Program-made: the position numbers and the translations under genes | Notes under the pieces: model-generated | What the model was told of the DNA's origin: nothing | Seen by the model: the letters and a program-made list of their open reading frames with translations, nothing else | Database searches by the model: none | DNA from: a virus | Direction: 5' to 3' (one strand) | IMG/VR virus record: IMGVR_UViG_3300005096_000046 | Span: 1 to 44,247 of that record | DNA: 44,247 bases | Shown: positions 8,575 through 15,788 of the stretch, one piece after another | Position numbering within the stretch: position 1 is the first letter of the stretch | How the letters are laid out: each line of letters begins with the position of its first letter

Positions 8575-8933
8575 TTCGCATCTCCTTTGTCTGAGGAACC
8601 TCCGTCCTGAACGGACGGCTTGACGAACTCCTCCAGGAGAACAGCCTCCAGGAGGACCATATACGCCATGATGTCTCCGACTTTCTCATCGATCCAGGCC
8701 TGATCGATGGTCAGGACCCCCGGGCGGTCGATGACTTCCTGGACCGATCCGATGGGTTTGATCACCATACCCCAAAGAGCCTGGGCCATGGTCGTGCCTC
8801 GCATCCTGGCGGCGAGACGAAAGGCAGATAGTCTATCTTTACCTGGAGCGTATTCACGCCCTTTCTCAGTCAGGCGATCAATCGTCCGTTCTAAGGCTCG
8901 GTCCAGAATGCATTGAAATTCTTTTCGATTCAT
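8571..8933 (-). CDS. Nmad1 / DUF1599-like protein (120 aa)
   Basis: The pattern is EKGREYAPGKDRLSAFRLAA, then WGMVIKPIGSVQEVI, then IDEKVGDIMAYMVLLEAVL. It resembles the small helical phage family DUF1599, also called nucleotide modification associated domain 1, which is thought to be related to MazG-like folds. In phages this family often accompanies base-modification or nucleotide-pool genes, though I see no other modification gene here. I chose ATG 8933 because it forms an ATGA overlap with the upstream stop and has AGGTG before it; upstream in-frame starts would run through the previous gene. The family assignment is from memory of the motif pattern. Confidence 0.65.
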   Translation of the reverse strand: MNRKEFQCILDRALERTIDRLTEKGREYAPGKDRLSAFRLAARMRGTTMAQALWGMVIKPIGSVQEVIDRPGVLTIDQAWIDEKVGDIMAYMVLLEAVLLEEFVKPSVQDGGSSDKGDAK

Positions 8934-9463
8934 TTCACCTCCAGGATCTTGTGCGGAGCGTTGGGGTCCTGGCCGTCCCAGTCCCCCCGGAAGGACCAGA
9001 CCTCCATCTTGGTGATCCAGCTCGGAAGTTCCAGGGTCGACCATCCGATGCGAAGGTCCCTCCTGAGATCGAAGACGTAGCGGTCCGCCCTGGCCTGGGC
9101 AGGGAGGAGGCCCTGGTGGGTCTTCCCCTCGGCATCCAGGTAGGTGTAGTGGAGGGCCACCCGCCCGATCCCGGCGGTGGACACCTCAACCCGAGCCAGA
9201 GGGACACGTTCTCCGGCCCACCGGAGGGATTTGGTGACCACCTGGGTGATCTCCGGGGGCTCCAGGGTGGGGGTAAAGACCCAAGTCTTCCCGGACCACC
9301 ACCCCACCAGGCCGCCCCCAGCGGCCAAGCCAAGCCAGAGGAGGACCTGGAGAAGGATGTTCCTGGAGGTCTCCGGGGGGACGCCCTCGCCGGTGTCGAT
9401 GACCACGTGTCTCGAGGGTAAGGGGTTTTTATCCAGGTCGTGGATATACGGTTTCTTTTTCAC
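8930..9463 (-). CDS. Single-pass membrane protein (177 aa)
   Basis: A GTG start at 9463 overlaps the upstream stop as GTGA and has GAGGAG 8 bases before it. The N-terminal 50 residues are charged and probably cytoplasmic. One strong hydrophobic segment follows (LLQVLLWLGLAAGGGLVGWW), then about 110 residues with beta-like alternation. No family is recognised. It is the second envelope-directed product of this operon, after the secreted EF-hand protein two genes downstream, so the two may act together; that is inference. Confidence 0.7.
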   Translation of the reverse strand: MKKKPYIHDLDKNPLPSRHVVIDTGEGVPPETSRNILLQVLLWLGLAAGGGLVGWWSGKTWVFTPTLEPPEITQVVTKSLRWAGERVPLARVEVSTAGIGRVALHYTYLDAEGKTHQGLLPAQARADRYVFDLRRDLRIGWSTLELPSWITKMEVWSFRGDWDGQDPNAPHKILEVK

Positions 9464-9873
9464 TTCGGCAACTCCTCGTCCTTGATCCCTCGGTGTTCGA
9501 GCATGAGCCCGTAGAAGAACATGCTCAAGCATGCCTTCATGAACTCGATCTGATTGAACGGCATGAACTCCGGCACAGCGATGACAGCGTGTTCCGGGCG
9601 GACTACCGGGTTGGGAAAAGCCCCCAGCAGGCTCAGTAGATCACCCAGAACCGACCGGTCGATCACGAACCTAGTGGCAAGGAAATCAGGAATTTCCTTG
9701 CCGGGGACAGGGTGCTCGAATTTTAGGACGGCAGGATGGGCGCCGAAAAGAAGGCTCAACTGGGCGAACGGCACCGTCCTCAACTTCTTGTATGTTTCCC
9801 GCCCGATGCGCAGTGAGGTCAGAAGACCTTGTTCTCCGTTTTCGTCGAGGGTGAACGTTTGCACCTTATACAT
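9460..9873 (-). CDS. Hypothetical protein (137 aa)
   Basis: Start ATG 9873 (MYKVQTFTLDENGEQG) overlaps the upstream gene by 8 bases, and its stop overlaps the next start. The sequence reads as an alpha/beta protein with a hydrophobic C-terminal half (FMPFNQIEFMKACLSMFFYGLMLEHRG). There is no clear membrane helix prediction by eye and no family I recognise. Its position in the coupled operon between SSB and polymerase suggests an early-expressed accessory protein. Confidence 0.65.
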   Translation of the reverse strand: MYKVQTFTLDENGEQGLLTSLRIGRETYKKLRTVPFAQLSLLFGAHPAVLKFEHPVPGKEIPDFLATRFVIDRSVLGDLLSLLGAFPNPVVRPEHAVIAVPEFMPFNQIEFMKACLSMFFYGLMLEHRGIKDEELPK

Positions 9874-10216
9874 CTGACTCCTCCTCGGCTTCCGGTTTCT
9901 CTGGAAGCACGATCTCCAGCTCCTCTCCGAACTGGTCCCGGTAAAAGCGGACCGCATCGAAAAGGAAGGGCTTGCCGAGTTTACCCATGATGTGCTCTGC
10001 GAGCTGTTCGATGGCTTTGTCGATGTGCTCTATGATACGGATCTTCTGATCCGTTCGCACAGGAGCCAGGCGGAACCGACGGAGAAGGACGGACAGCTTG
10101 AGCAGGAGGTAGAACCTGTCGAACAGGTCGTCCTTCATCTTGTCGGGAAGCATCCGCCACGCCACAGGAGACTCGAGTTCAGGTTCCCGGTGGGGTTCAG
10201 GGGTCGGGTCAGGCAT
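9866..10216 (-). CDS. Hypothetical helical protein (116 aa)
   Basis: ATG 10216 is preceded by GGAGG at good spacing. The N-terminus is Pro/Glu-rich, the centre is helical and basic (KLSVLLRRFRLAPVRTDQKIRIIEHIDKAIEQLAEHI), and the tail is acidic (EKPEAEEESDV). I recognise no family. It follows the SSB gene after a 63-base spacer that holds a hairpin (10235-10269). Confidence 0.65.
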   Translation of the reverse strand: MPDPTPEPHREPELESPVAWRMLPDKMKDDLFDRFYLLLKLSVLLRRFRLAPVRTDQKIRIIEHIDKAIEQLAEHIMGKLGKPFLFDAVRFYRDQFGEELEIVLPEKPEAEEESDV

Positions 10217-10234
10217 GATTCCTCCGAAAGAAAG

Positions 10235-10269
10235 GGTCCCTGGACCCCGCCAGGCAGGGCCCAGGGACC
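10235..10269 (-). terminator. Hairpin downstream of SSB gene, weak terminator or attenuator
   Basis: GGTCCCTGG (10235-10243) pairs with CCAGGGACC (10261-10269), leaving a 17-base loop. On the transcribed minus strand the stem is followed by CTTTCTTTC, a pyrimidine run rather than a clean U tract. Placed just after the SSB stop, it could partly terminate transcription or stabilise the upstream message, so that SSB is made in excess over the genes that follow. Confidence 0.5.
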
Positions 10270-10279
10270 AGTCAGCGGG

Positions 10280-10963
10280 TTAGAAGGGAATGTCGTCGGA
10301 GTCCCAGGAAGCCCCTCCCTGGGCGTCCTGGGCGGGCTGAGGAGCCTGCGGGGCCGGGGCCGCCGGGGCGGCCTGGCCGCCGAAGGGATCGGTCTGAGGG
10401 ATCGGGGAGGGGCTCCCGTCCATCTCCCGTTGGAGATCGCCCCGGAAGAACTCCTCCGGGTCAACCATTGCCCCGCCCAGGGGCTCGTCGTCCTTGATCT
10501 TGGCCAGGGCCAGGAGGGCGAACCCCAGACCCTGGTTCACCTGTACCTTGTAGGCGAAGGGGACGATGGCGGCCTTGCACCAGCACCCGGGATACAGCTC
10601 CGACTGCTCGAGAGGGAGGCCGTTGGGGCCCACCACCTTGGGCGGGTTTTTGGAGGTCGCCCTGACGGCGATCATCCCCTCATACCCGGCATAGATCTGA
10701 CCGTCCGCCTTTCGGCGGCAGGTCTCTCCGGGCCGGAAGGGGCTCTTGATCCCCATGGCCTCCATCTGGGCCATGGCCTTCTTCCCGAACTTCTCAATCC
10801 CGACGGCGTAAGCCGCCCGCTTCAGCTCGGAGATATCCTCCGAAACGGGGAAAAGCATGGTGATGGTATACCGCTTGGTCCCGTCCGGACGGACTTCCGG
10901 TTCGAAGATCTTGGGGAAGGAAAGACGGAAGAGGGGGGTCTTGATGATGTTCGACATTTTCAT
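10280..10963 (-). CDS. ssb-like: DUF2815-type single-stranded DNA-binding protein
   Basis: The protein (227 aa) opens with an OB-fold-like segment (TPLFRLSFPKIFEPE...RYTITMLFP) typical of phage DUF2815 ssDNA-binding proteins, which are functionally like T7 gp2.5. The C-terminus is a Pro/Ala/Gln-rich flexible linker ending SWDSDDIPF, the acidic, Phe-terminated tip by which SSBs contact partner proteins. The ATG overlaps the upstream stop (ATGA) with AAGGAG before it. It would coat ssDNA at the fork and partner the family A polymerase and the DUF2800 nuclease. Confidence 0.9.
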   Translation of the reverse strand: MKMSNIIKTPLFRLSFPKIFEPEVRPDGTKRYTITMLFPVSEDISELKRAAYAVGIEKFGKKAMAQMEAMGIKSPFRPGETCRRKADGQIYAGYEGMIAVRATSKNPPKVVGPNGLPLEQSELYPGCWCKAAIVPFAYKVQVNQGLGFALLALAKIKDDEPLGGAMVDPEEFFRGDLQREMDGSPSPIPQTDPFGGQAAPAAPAPQAPQPAQDAQGGASWDSDDIPF

Positions 10964-12183
10964 TCTCCTTGGATTAGTTCATTTGCGACGTTTTCGATCT
11001 GAGCTTCAGGTTCTACTTCTGGTCTTTTATCGTGAACCGGGGCCAGGGTTAATCCTGTAAATGGTTTTTCCCAAAGGCCCTGGATTGTCTTTTTTCCGAC
11101 GATCTTCTCGGCCTGGGCCGGGGAGACCAGCTTCTTTATGTAAGCATCTTCGCCGAGGATTTCAACCACTTTTTCTTCGGGGACCTTCCAGGCCCTGTTG
11201 GCCCGCTTCCGGACCAGCTTGAAGCCGGGGATCTTCTCCCCCGCCATGGCCCGCTTGAAAGCCTCCTGTTCGACCGCTGTGACGAACTTCTCAAGGAGCT
11301 TGGCCTTCGCCAGAATCTCCCCAATCCTGGCCAAAGAAAGCTTCTCGACAAGGGGGAAGTCCTTCTTGCTGGCCGGGACGATCTCGTCGAAGAACTTGTC
11401 CATCTTAGGGCACTTGCCCTTCGCCTCGCAGAACTTACACCATTCCCCCGCCTTGAAAGCGTCAAGGGTGAGATCGGTTTCCAGATAGGCCCGGCTTTCC
11501 TGGATCGCCGGGAGGAATACCTCATCCCGGAACCTCCGGAGTTCCTGGGCTGAATACTTCTGGAAGTCGGTAGGATCCGCCACCCTGGGCTGGACGATCC
11601 CGACGTAGACCTCCTCCAGGTCGTACTTCTCCATCAATCCGAGGGCGTAGGCCCGGAGTTGAAGGGTGTCGGCACTCACCTCGTAGGTGCCGTACTTGAG
11701 ATCAACGATCATGCCGATGTTGCGCTCGGTTGGTTGGTCGGAGGTTCTGACGTACGTCAGATCAGCCGTACCGAAGACTCCCTCCCCATAAATCTTTGGA
11801 TCGAAGTCGATCCGTTCCTCCACCCCGATCTTCCCGTTGGGGTAGAAGGTTTGGATCTTACTGAGCAGGAGGCGGACCGTCGCCAGGTAAAGTGGGACAT
11901 AGGTCTTCAACTCCTCGATCTCCTCTTTACTGAGGAGGAAAGATCCAGCTTCCGCCCCGCTCTCTTCCTCCACCTCTTTTGCGAGCCGCTTGATTGTGGG
12001 GCCGGGGAGGTTTTCCTTGTCGTTGAGGAGGGCCCACTCCGCCAGCTTGTGAGCTAGGGTCCCGAGCATCGAGGCCCTGGACCTCTCTTCCGGCATATCC
12101 TTCAAGAGGATGATGCTTCCAGGGCACTTGGTCCACCGATATGCGGAGGACGGGGCCCAGAGACTATGGTCATTTTTCGACAT
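10960..12183 (-). CDS. DUF2800 RecB/Cas4-like nuclease
   Basis: The protein (407 aa) begins SLWAPSSAYRWTKCPGSI, followed by RASMLGTLAHKLAEWAL, the usual start of DUF2800 proteins. It then shows PD-(D/E)XK-like elements (IGMIVDLKYGTYEV; QLRAYALGLM) and a Cys cluster WCKFCEAKGKC. This is a RecB-family nuclease common next to DUF2815 SSB, family A polymerase and SNF2 helicase genes in phages. It probably acts as an exonuclease in recombination or replication. The ATG has AAAAGGAGC in front. Confidence 0.85.
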   Translation of the reverse strand: MSKNDHSLWAPSSAYRWTKCPGSIILLKDMPEERSRASMLGTLAHKLAEWALLNDKENLPGPTIKRLAKEVEEESGAEAGSFLLSKEEIEELKTYVPLYLATVRLLLSKIQTFYPNGKIGVEERIDFDPKIYGEGVFGTADLTYVRTSDQPTERNIGMIVDLKYGTYEVSADTLQLRAYALGLMEKYDLEEVYVGIVQPRVADPTDFQKYSAQELRRFRDEVFLPAIQESRAYLETDLTLDAFKAGEWCKFCEAKGKCPKMDKFFDEIVPASKKDFPLVEKLSLARIGEILAKAKLLEKFVTAVEQEAFKRAMAGEKIPGFKLVRKRANRAWKVPEEKVVEILGEDAYIKKLVSPAQAEKIVGKKTIQGLWEKPFTGLTLAPVHDKRPEVEPEAQIENVANELIQGE

Positions 12184-12195
12184 GCTTGCTCCTTT

Positions 12196-13851
12196 TCAGT
12201 TCAAGGTTTTCTCGAGGACTTTCATCTTTTCGACCATAGCCTGGAGGATGTATTCGTCCAGGCTATCTTCCCACACGAGGTATTGGATCAGGACGTTACC
12301 TTCCTGACCCAGACGATGGACCCGGTCCTCCGCCTGGATGAGATTGGCCGGGACCCAGTCCGGCTCGGCGAAGACCACGGTCTGGGCCGCCGTCAAGGTG
12401 ATACCTACCCCGGCGGCCTGGATCTGGCCCAAGAAAATCCTGGGCCCCTGAGGGTCCTGGAAGGCGTCCACGACGGCCTGGCGACGGCCCTGCGGAGTGG
12501 CCCCCCGGATCACCGCCACCTCCCCGACCAGGTCCTCCAGGTTGGCCTTGAGGAGGTCCAGGACCCGGTTGTGGTAGGCGAACACCACCAGCTTCCCGGG
12601 CCGCCCGTTGTCCTCCTCCAGGGTCTCCAGGAGGTCCCCGATGTGCTGGATCACGTAGGGGACCTTGTTCTCGCCCAGCTCCCGGCGGGCCGTCGCCAGT
12701 TCCGGCCCCGAGAGGCCGGGCCGTGAGACCCTGGCCAGCCGCTCCAGGACCATCTCCTGGAAGTCCTCTGGGCCCTGGGCGAAGTCCTCCGAGGACACCC
12801 CCAGGAGGCCCTCCAAGGTCCTCAGGGTTCGCTTGACGACCCCCTCCGGGGTCACAGGGACGATCTGACGGGTCTTCGCCGGGAGATCCTTAAGGACCAT
12901 CTCCTTGAGCCGCCGGATCATGATGCTTCCTCGGAGCCTGACGTTCAGCTCCCGGAGGTTGGAGTTCCCGCTGACATCCATCCCTCCGAAGCCGCTCGGC
13001 TGGGCGTCACAATACCGCCGGAAGTAGGCCCACTTGTTGGGCCAGGCCGAAGGCCGCATCCAGTTGAGGAGGCTCCAGAACTCCGCCGGGCGGTTCAGGA
13101 TTGGGGTCCCCGAGAGGAGGACCCGGAGCGGAATCTTGAGCCCACGGATCTTCTTGGACCGGAGAGAGGAGGGGTTCTTGATCTTCTGGCACTCGTCCAA
13201 GATGACCATCCCGAACCCCCACTCTTCCACGATCTTTGCCAAGGTTTCCTTGGGGATGGTGCTGATCCTGGCGTAGTTCACCACTAGGACCCGGGCGTAG
13301 TTGGGCTTCCCCCAGGGCGGCCCCACCACAATCTCGGATGGGTTGTATCCGCCCCAGCGCATTAACTCCCGTCGCCAGAACTCCTTGACGGAGGCGGGGC
13401 AGATGACCAGGACGGGCTTGGCCCAGTCGTTGTTGCGCCCTGGAGGGGCCTGGATTCTCGCCAGAACGCACGCCTGGGCGGTCTTCCCCAGGCCCATCTC
13501 GTCGCCGATGAGGACGCTCCCCCAGATGGCGAGGCGGCGGTTGGCCTCGAGGACCCCGGCGACCTGGTAGGGCCGGAGGTCCTTGACCTGAGGGACGATG
13601 TGGACCCACCCCGGAGGCGGGGCGGCCTGGGCCATCCAGGAGGCGTTGACGGCATGCCGCCAGAGTTCCCGGAAGTCCGTCACAAGTCGGCTGTCGACAA
13701 ACTGGAGGACCTGGGAATAGGGGTCCTCGCAGATGTAGACCCGCCGTCCGTTCCAGACCATCGAGGGCAAGCTTGCCTCTCGGATGGCGGCCTTCTCCTG
13801 GGGCCGCTCAGGCTCCAGGAGCAGGCTCTGCTTGACCAGGAACGCTCTCAC
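12196..13851 (-). CDS. SNF2-family (superfamily 2) DNA helicase/translocase
   Basis: The protein (551 aa) has the helicase motifs in order: Q-like DLRPYQVAGV, Walker A GDEMGLGKTAQA, Ia-like VLVICPASV, Walker B ILDECQKIKN (a DEAH variant), motif III LLSGTPI, and C-terminal motifs V/VI (GVGITLTAAQTVVFAEPDWVP...QAEDRVHRLGQ). The length matches the compact SMARCAL1-like phage SNF2 proteins, expected to remodel forks or anneal strands. The start is GTG 13851, overlapping the upstream stop as GTGA. It belongs to the common polymerase-SSB-DUF2800-SNF2 replication cassette. Confidence 0.95.
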   Translation of the reverse strand: MRAFLVKQSLLLEPERPQEKAAIREASLPSMVWNGRRVYICEDPYSQVLQFVDSRLVTDFRELWRHAVNASWMAQAAPPPGWVHIVPQVKDLRPYQVAGVLEANRRLAIWGSVLIGDEMGLGKTAQACVLARIQAPPGRNNDWAKPVLVICPASVKEFWRRELMRWGGYNPSEIVVGPPWGKPNYARVLVVNYARISTIPKETLAKIVEEWGFGMVILDECQKIKNPSSLRSKKIRGLKIPLRVLLSGTPILNRPAEFWSLLNWMRPSAWPNKWAYFRRYCDAQPSGFGGMDVSGNSNLRELNVRLRGSIMIRRLKEMVLKDLPAKTRQIVPVTPEGVVKRTLRTLEGLLGVSSEDFAQGPEDFQEMVLERLARVSRPGLSGPELATARRELGENKVPYVIQHIGDLLETLEEDNGRPGKLVVFAYHNRVLDLLKANLEDLVGEVAVIRGATPQGRRQAVVDAFQDPQGPRIFLGQIQAAGVGITLTAAQTVVFAEPDWVPANLIQAEDRVHRLGQEGNVLIQYLVWEDSLDEYILQAMVEKMKVLEKTLN

Positions 13852-14633
13852 GAGCGACCCTCCCTGGTCTTACGGCGGGCCTCGTCAAGAGTCCAGAATC
13901 CTACCGAGGGGGCGTAACGGTGCTGGTCAGCCGGGTTCAGCCGGTTGAGGGCTCGAGTGAATCCTTGCAGAAGACTCCAGTAGGAGGCCCCCTGGACGTC
14001 CGGGGTCTTCCCGTCCCGCCAGAGTTCAAAGCCCCGCTTCAGGGTGTTGGGAGGAAGGGCCCCCCGTCGGAGAAGTCGGAAGGACAGGGCCTCCGCCTCC
14101 TCCACATCCCTCAATTGTACCAGGCTCAGAAACTCCTGGTTTTTCTCGTTCCATTCCCAGGACTCCACGGCCCTGGGGAGGGCCTCCTGGACCTCGCCCA
14201 GGATGTCCACCCGGTGGGTGTGGCGTCGATGAAGGAGGTTCTGCGTCCCGACCATGGCCATGTTCGAGCAGATGAAAACCTTTGCTCCCGCCACGATTGA
14301 TGCGGCGGCCCGCATCACGTGGCTGTTACGGAAGGCCAGCATACGCCCTTGAGCCAGGCCGTTGATGTAGGTGGTCCCATTGACCTTGAGTTCCCCGATG
14401 AGGTCCGGGGTTTCGACCACCAGGTCCTTTTTCTCGACTGGCTCGGTCTTCAGAGCCAGATCGAGTTCGTAGTCGAGTTTCATCTTGTCGAGAGACCTCA
14501 GGATCGTCTCGACGAAAGCCCGATGCGGGACAGGAGTGTGCTGGGGTCCGAGGACCCGGGCGGGCGGGGTGGTGTTGGTGAGGTCGTCGATGGTGACCCG
14601 GCTCCATCCCTTTGTGTCGATGATCAGTGTCAT
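13848..14633 (-). CDS. DUF932-like phage protein
   Basis: The protein (261 aa) carries a segment FRNSHVMRAAASIVAGAKVFICSNMAMVG followed by LHRRHT. This matches the core pattern of DUF932 proteins (a 'fRNSHDks... v..g.rVfVCdNla' element), often found in phages and near ArdC-like anti-restriction genes. Biochemical function is not established to my knowledge. ATG 14633 has AAGGAG in front. As second gene of the early operon it is probably made soon after infection. I am fairly sure of the resemblance, not of the role. Confidence 0.7.
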   Translation of the reverse strand: MTLIIDTKGWSRVTIDDLTNTTPPARVLGPQHTPVPHRAFVETILRSLDKMKLDYELDLALKTEPVEKKDLVVETPDLIGELKVNGTTYINGLAQGRMLAFRNSHVMRAAASIVAGAKVFICSNMAMVGTQNLLHRRHTHRVDILGEVQEALPRAVESWEWNEKNQEFLSLVQLRDVEEAEALSFRLLRRGALPPNTLKRGFELWRDGKTPDVQGASYWSLLQGFTRALNRLNPADQHRYAPSVGFWTLDEARRKTREGRS

Positions 14634-14651
14634 GATTGGACTCCTTTCGAG

Positions 14652-14867
14652 TTAGTCGATTCTGACGACAATATAATCCGGACGACCAGCTTCGTTCTGT
14701 TCCAGGAAATAGCAGGCTCGTCTCAATTCGGCGATGCGGGTTTTAGCCTCTTCTTCGGTCTCGAAGCGTTGGGCGAAGGTGGAATCGGTGAATCCGTGTT
14801 TCCCGACCCAGGTGATGAGATCAGGAAGTGGGGGAAGAAAATGTTGGACGGCTTTGATCACGAACAT
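14652..14867 (-). CDS. Small first gene of leftward operon (71 aa)
   Basis: ATG 14867 is preceded by GGAGG with 5-base spacing, better than any upstream in-frame start. The product reads MFVIKAVQHFLPPLP and then a helix with FETEEEAKTRIAELRRACYFLE. It looks like a small alpha/beta protein; such 70-residue proteins with an 'f.t.eeA..ri..l' helix often lie near DUF932 genes in phages, but I assign no function. As the promoter-proximal early gene it could be regulatory or anti-host. Confidence 0.65.
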   Translation of the reverse strand: MFVIKAVQHFLPPLPDLITWVGKHGFTDSTFAQRFETEEEAKTRIAELRRACYFLEQNEAGRPDYIVVRID

Positions 14868-15095
14868 GATGTCCTCCGTGTCCCGGTTCGAGGCGGGGGT
14901 CCTGGGGCCGGGATCCCCAGGTCGCCAGGGAAAAGTCGACTCAAAGAACACAGGTATTGTCGGCGAAAGTTCTTTCGAAGTAAGAGGTCAATTGTAACAA
15001 AAGTGTAAACAACCCCCGCCCCCTTGACTTTCACCCCGCCCTGGCACCTTTTAGGATAGGTTCACAAGCAATTTTGACAGCCCTAGGGGGTATTT
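14868..15095. promoter_or_regulatory. Divergent control region between the two operons
   Basis: These 228 bases separate the leftward early operon from the rightward Prim-Pol operon and must hold at least one promoter for each. Visible elements are a palindrome CGAAAG-TT-CTTTCG at 14964-14977, an AT-rich stretch at 14990-15010 with two TGTAA(A)CA-type repeats, TTGACT at 15024, and an ATTTTGAC octamer at 15071-15078 that resembles the iteron found at 18512-18879. I cannot fix a -35/-10 pair with proper spacing on either strand, so promoter positions stay open. Confidence 0.6.
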
Positions 15096-15788
15096 ATGAA
15101 AGATCCCAAGAGCCTTCCCAAAGTGCCGTCGGACTTCATGAAGGAGTTCACCCGGCGGCCCCTCGACGCCGACCCGCCCCTCGCCTGGGACTTCTTCGCC
15201 TACCAGGCCGGGGTGTCTCAGTACGATACCGAGCAGGCCATGCGGGAGTGGCAGGCCAAGGAGGACCTCCTCAAGGAGTTCATGGGCGACCACCACCGGG
15301 AGATCCTCCTCCGGGCCCTGGCCCTCACCAGCGGCCTCTCCGAAAGCTACGTCCGGGCCATCCAGGAGAGAACCGCCCGGCCCAGCGTCCTCGAGGCCTT
15401 CTACCTGGAGGCCGCCGCCCGCATCCTCGGGATGGTCACCCTGGACGCCATGCAGTTCTACTGCAACGCCTTCTCTCCTCACCCCTTCTTCACCCCCTTC
15501 GGAAAAAACATCTTCGCCGTCAACATCGTGCGGCGATATGCCGGGAAGCGGATCAAACAGCATTTCAAGCTTCTCATGACCCGCATTCCTTACCGGGCCG
15601 CCAAGGACAAGATCGAGGACATCGCCATCAAGTGGATGGTCAAGGTCCGGAATGTCCTGAAGAAAAACCCGCTCGACAACTACCGCACCATCGAGGAGGT
15701 GATGGAGGACGAGAAGAGAAGCAAGGACAGCTTCCTCTCCGCATTGAAAACCCACGACGAGGAGGACGAGAACTATGTCACCGACTAA
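15096..15788 (+). CDS. Hypothetical protein preceding Prim-Pol (230 aa)
   Basis: ATG 15096 has AGGGGG 5 bases upstream. The protein is helical, with a possible HTH-like N-terminal half (DFFAYQAGVSQYDTEQAMREWQ...LALTSGLSESYVRAIQERTARPSVLEAFYLEAA). A basic C-terminal part and an acidic tail follow. Its 3' end overlaps the primase start by 14 bases, indicating coupled expression. The genomic slot would suit a replication initiator or a helicase-loading partner of Prim-Pol, or an origin-binding protein for the iterons downstream; this is inference, as I recognise no family. Confidence 0.75.
   Translation: MKDPKSLPKVPSDFMKEFTRRPLDADPPLAWDFFAYQAGVSQYDTEQAMREWQAKEDLLKEFMGDHHREILLRALALTSGLSESYVRAIQERTARPSVLEAFYLEAAARILGMVTLDAMQFYCNAFSPHPFFTPFGKNIFAVNIVRRYAGKRIKQHFKLLMTRIPYRAAKDKIEDIAIKWMVKVRNVLKKNPLDNYRTIEEVMEDEKRSKDSFLSALKTHDEEDENYVTD

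Noticed and set aside
15024-15057. Sigma-70 promoter with TTGACT as -35 and TAGGAT as -10
   Set aside because: The spacing is 22 bases, too long, and the -10 match is weak.
15042-15060. Sigma-54 promoter (TGGCAC box)
   Set aside because: TGGCAC is present but the required GC element about 5 bases downstream (TTGC-type) is missing.
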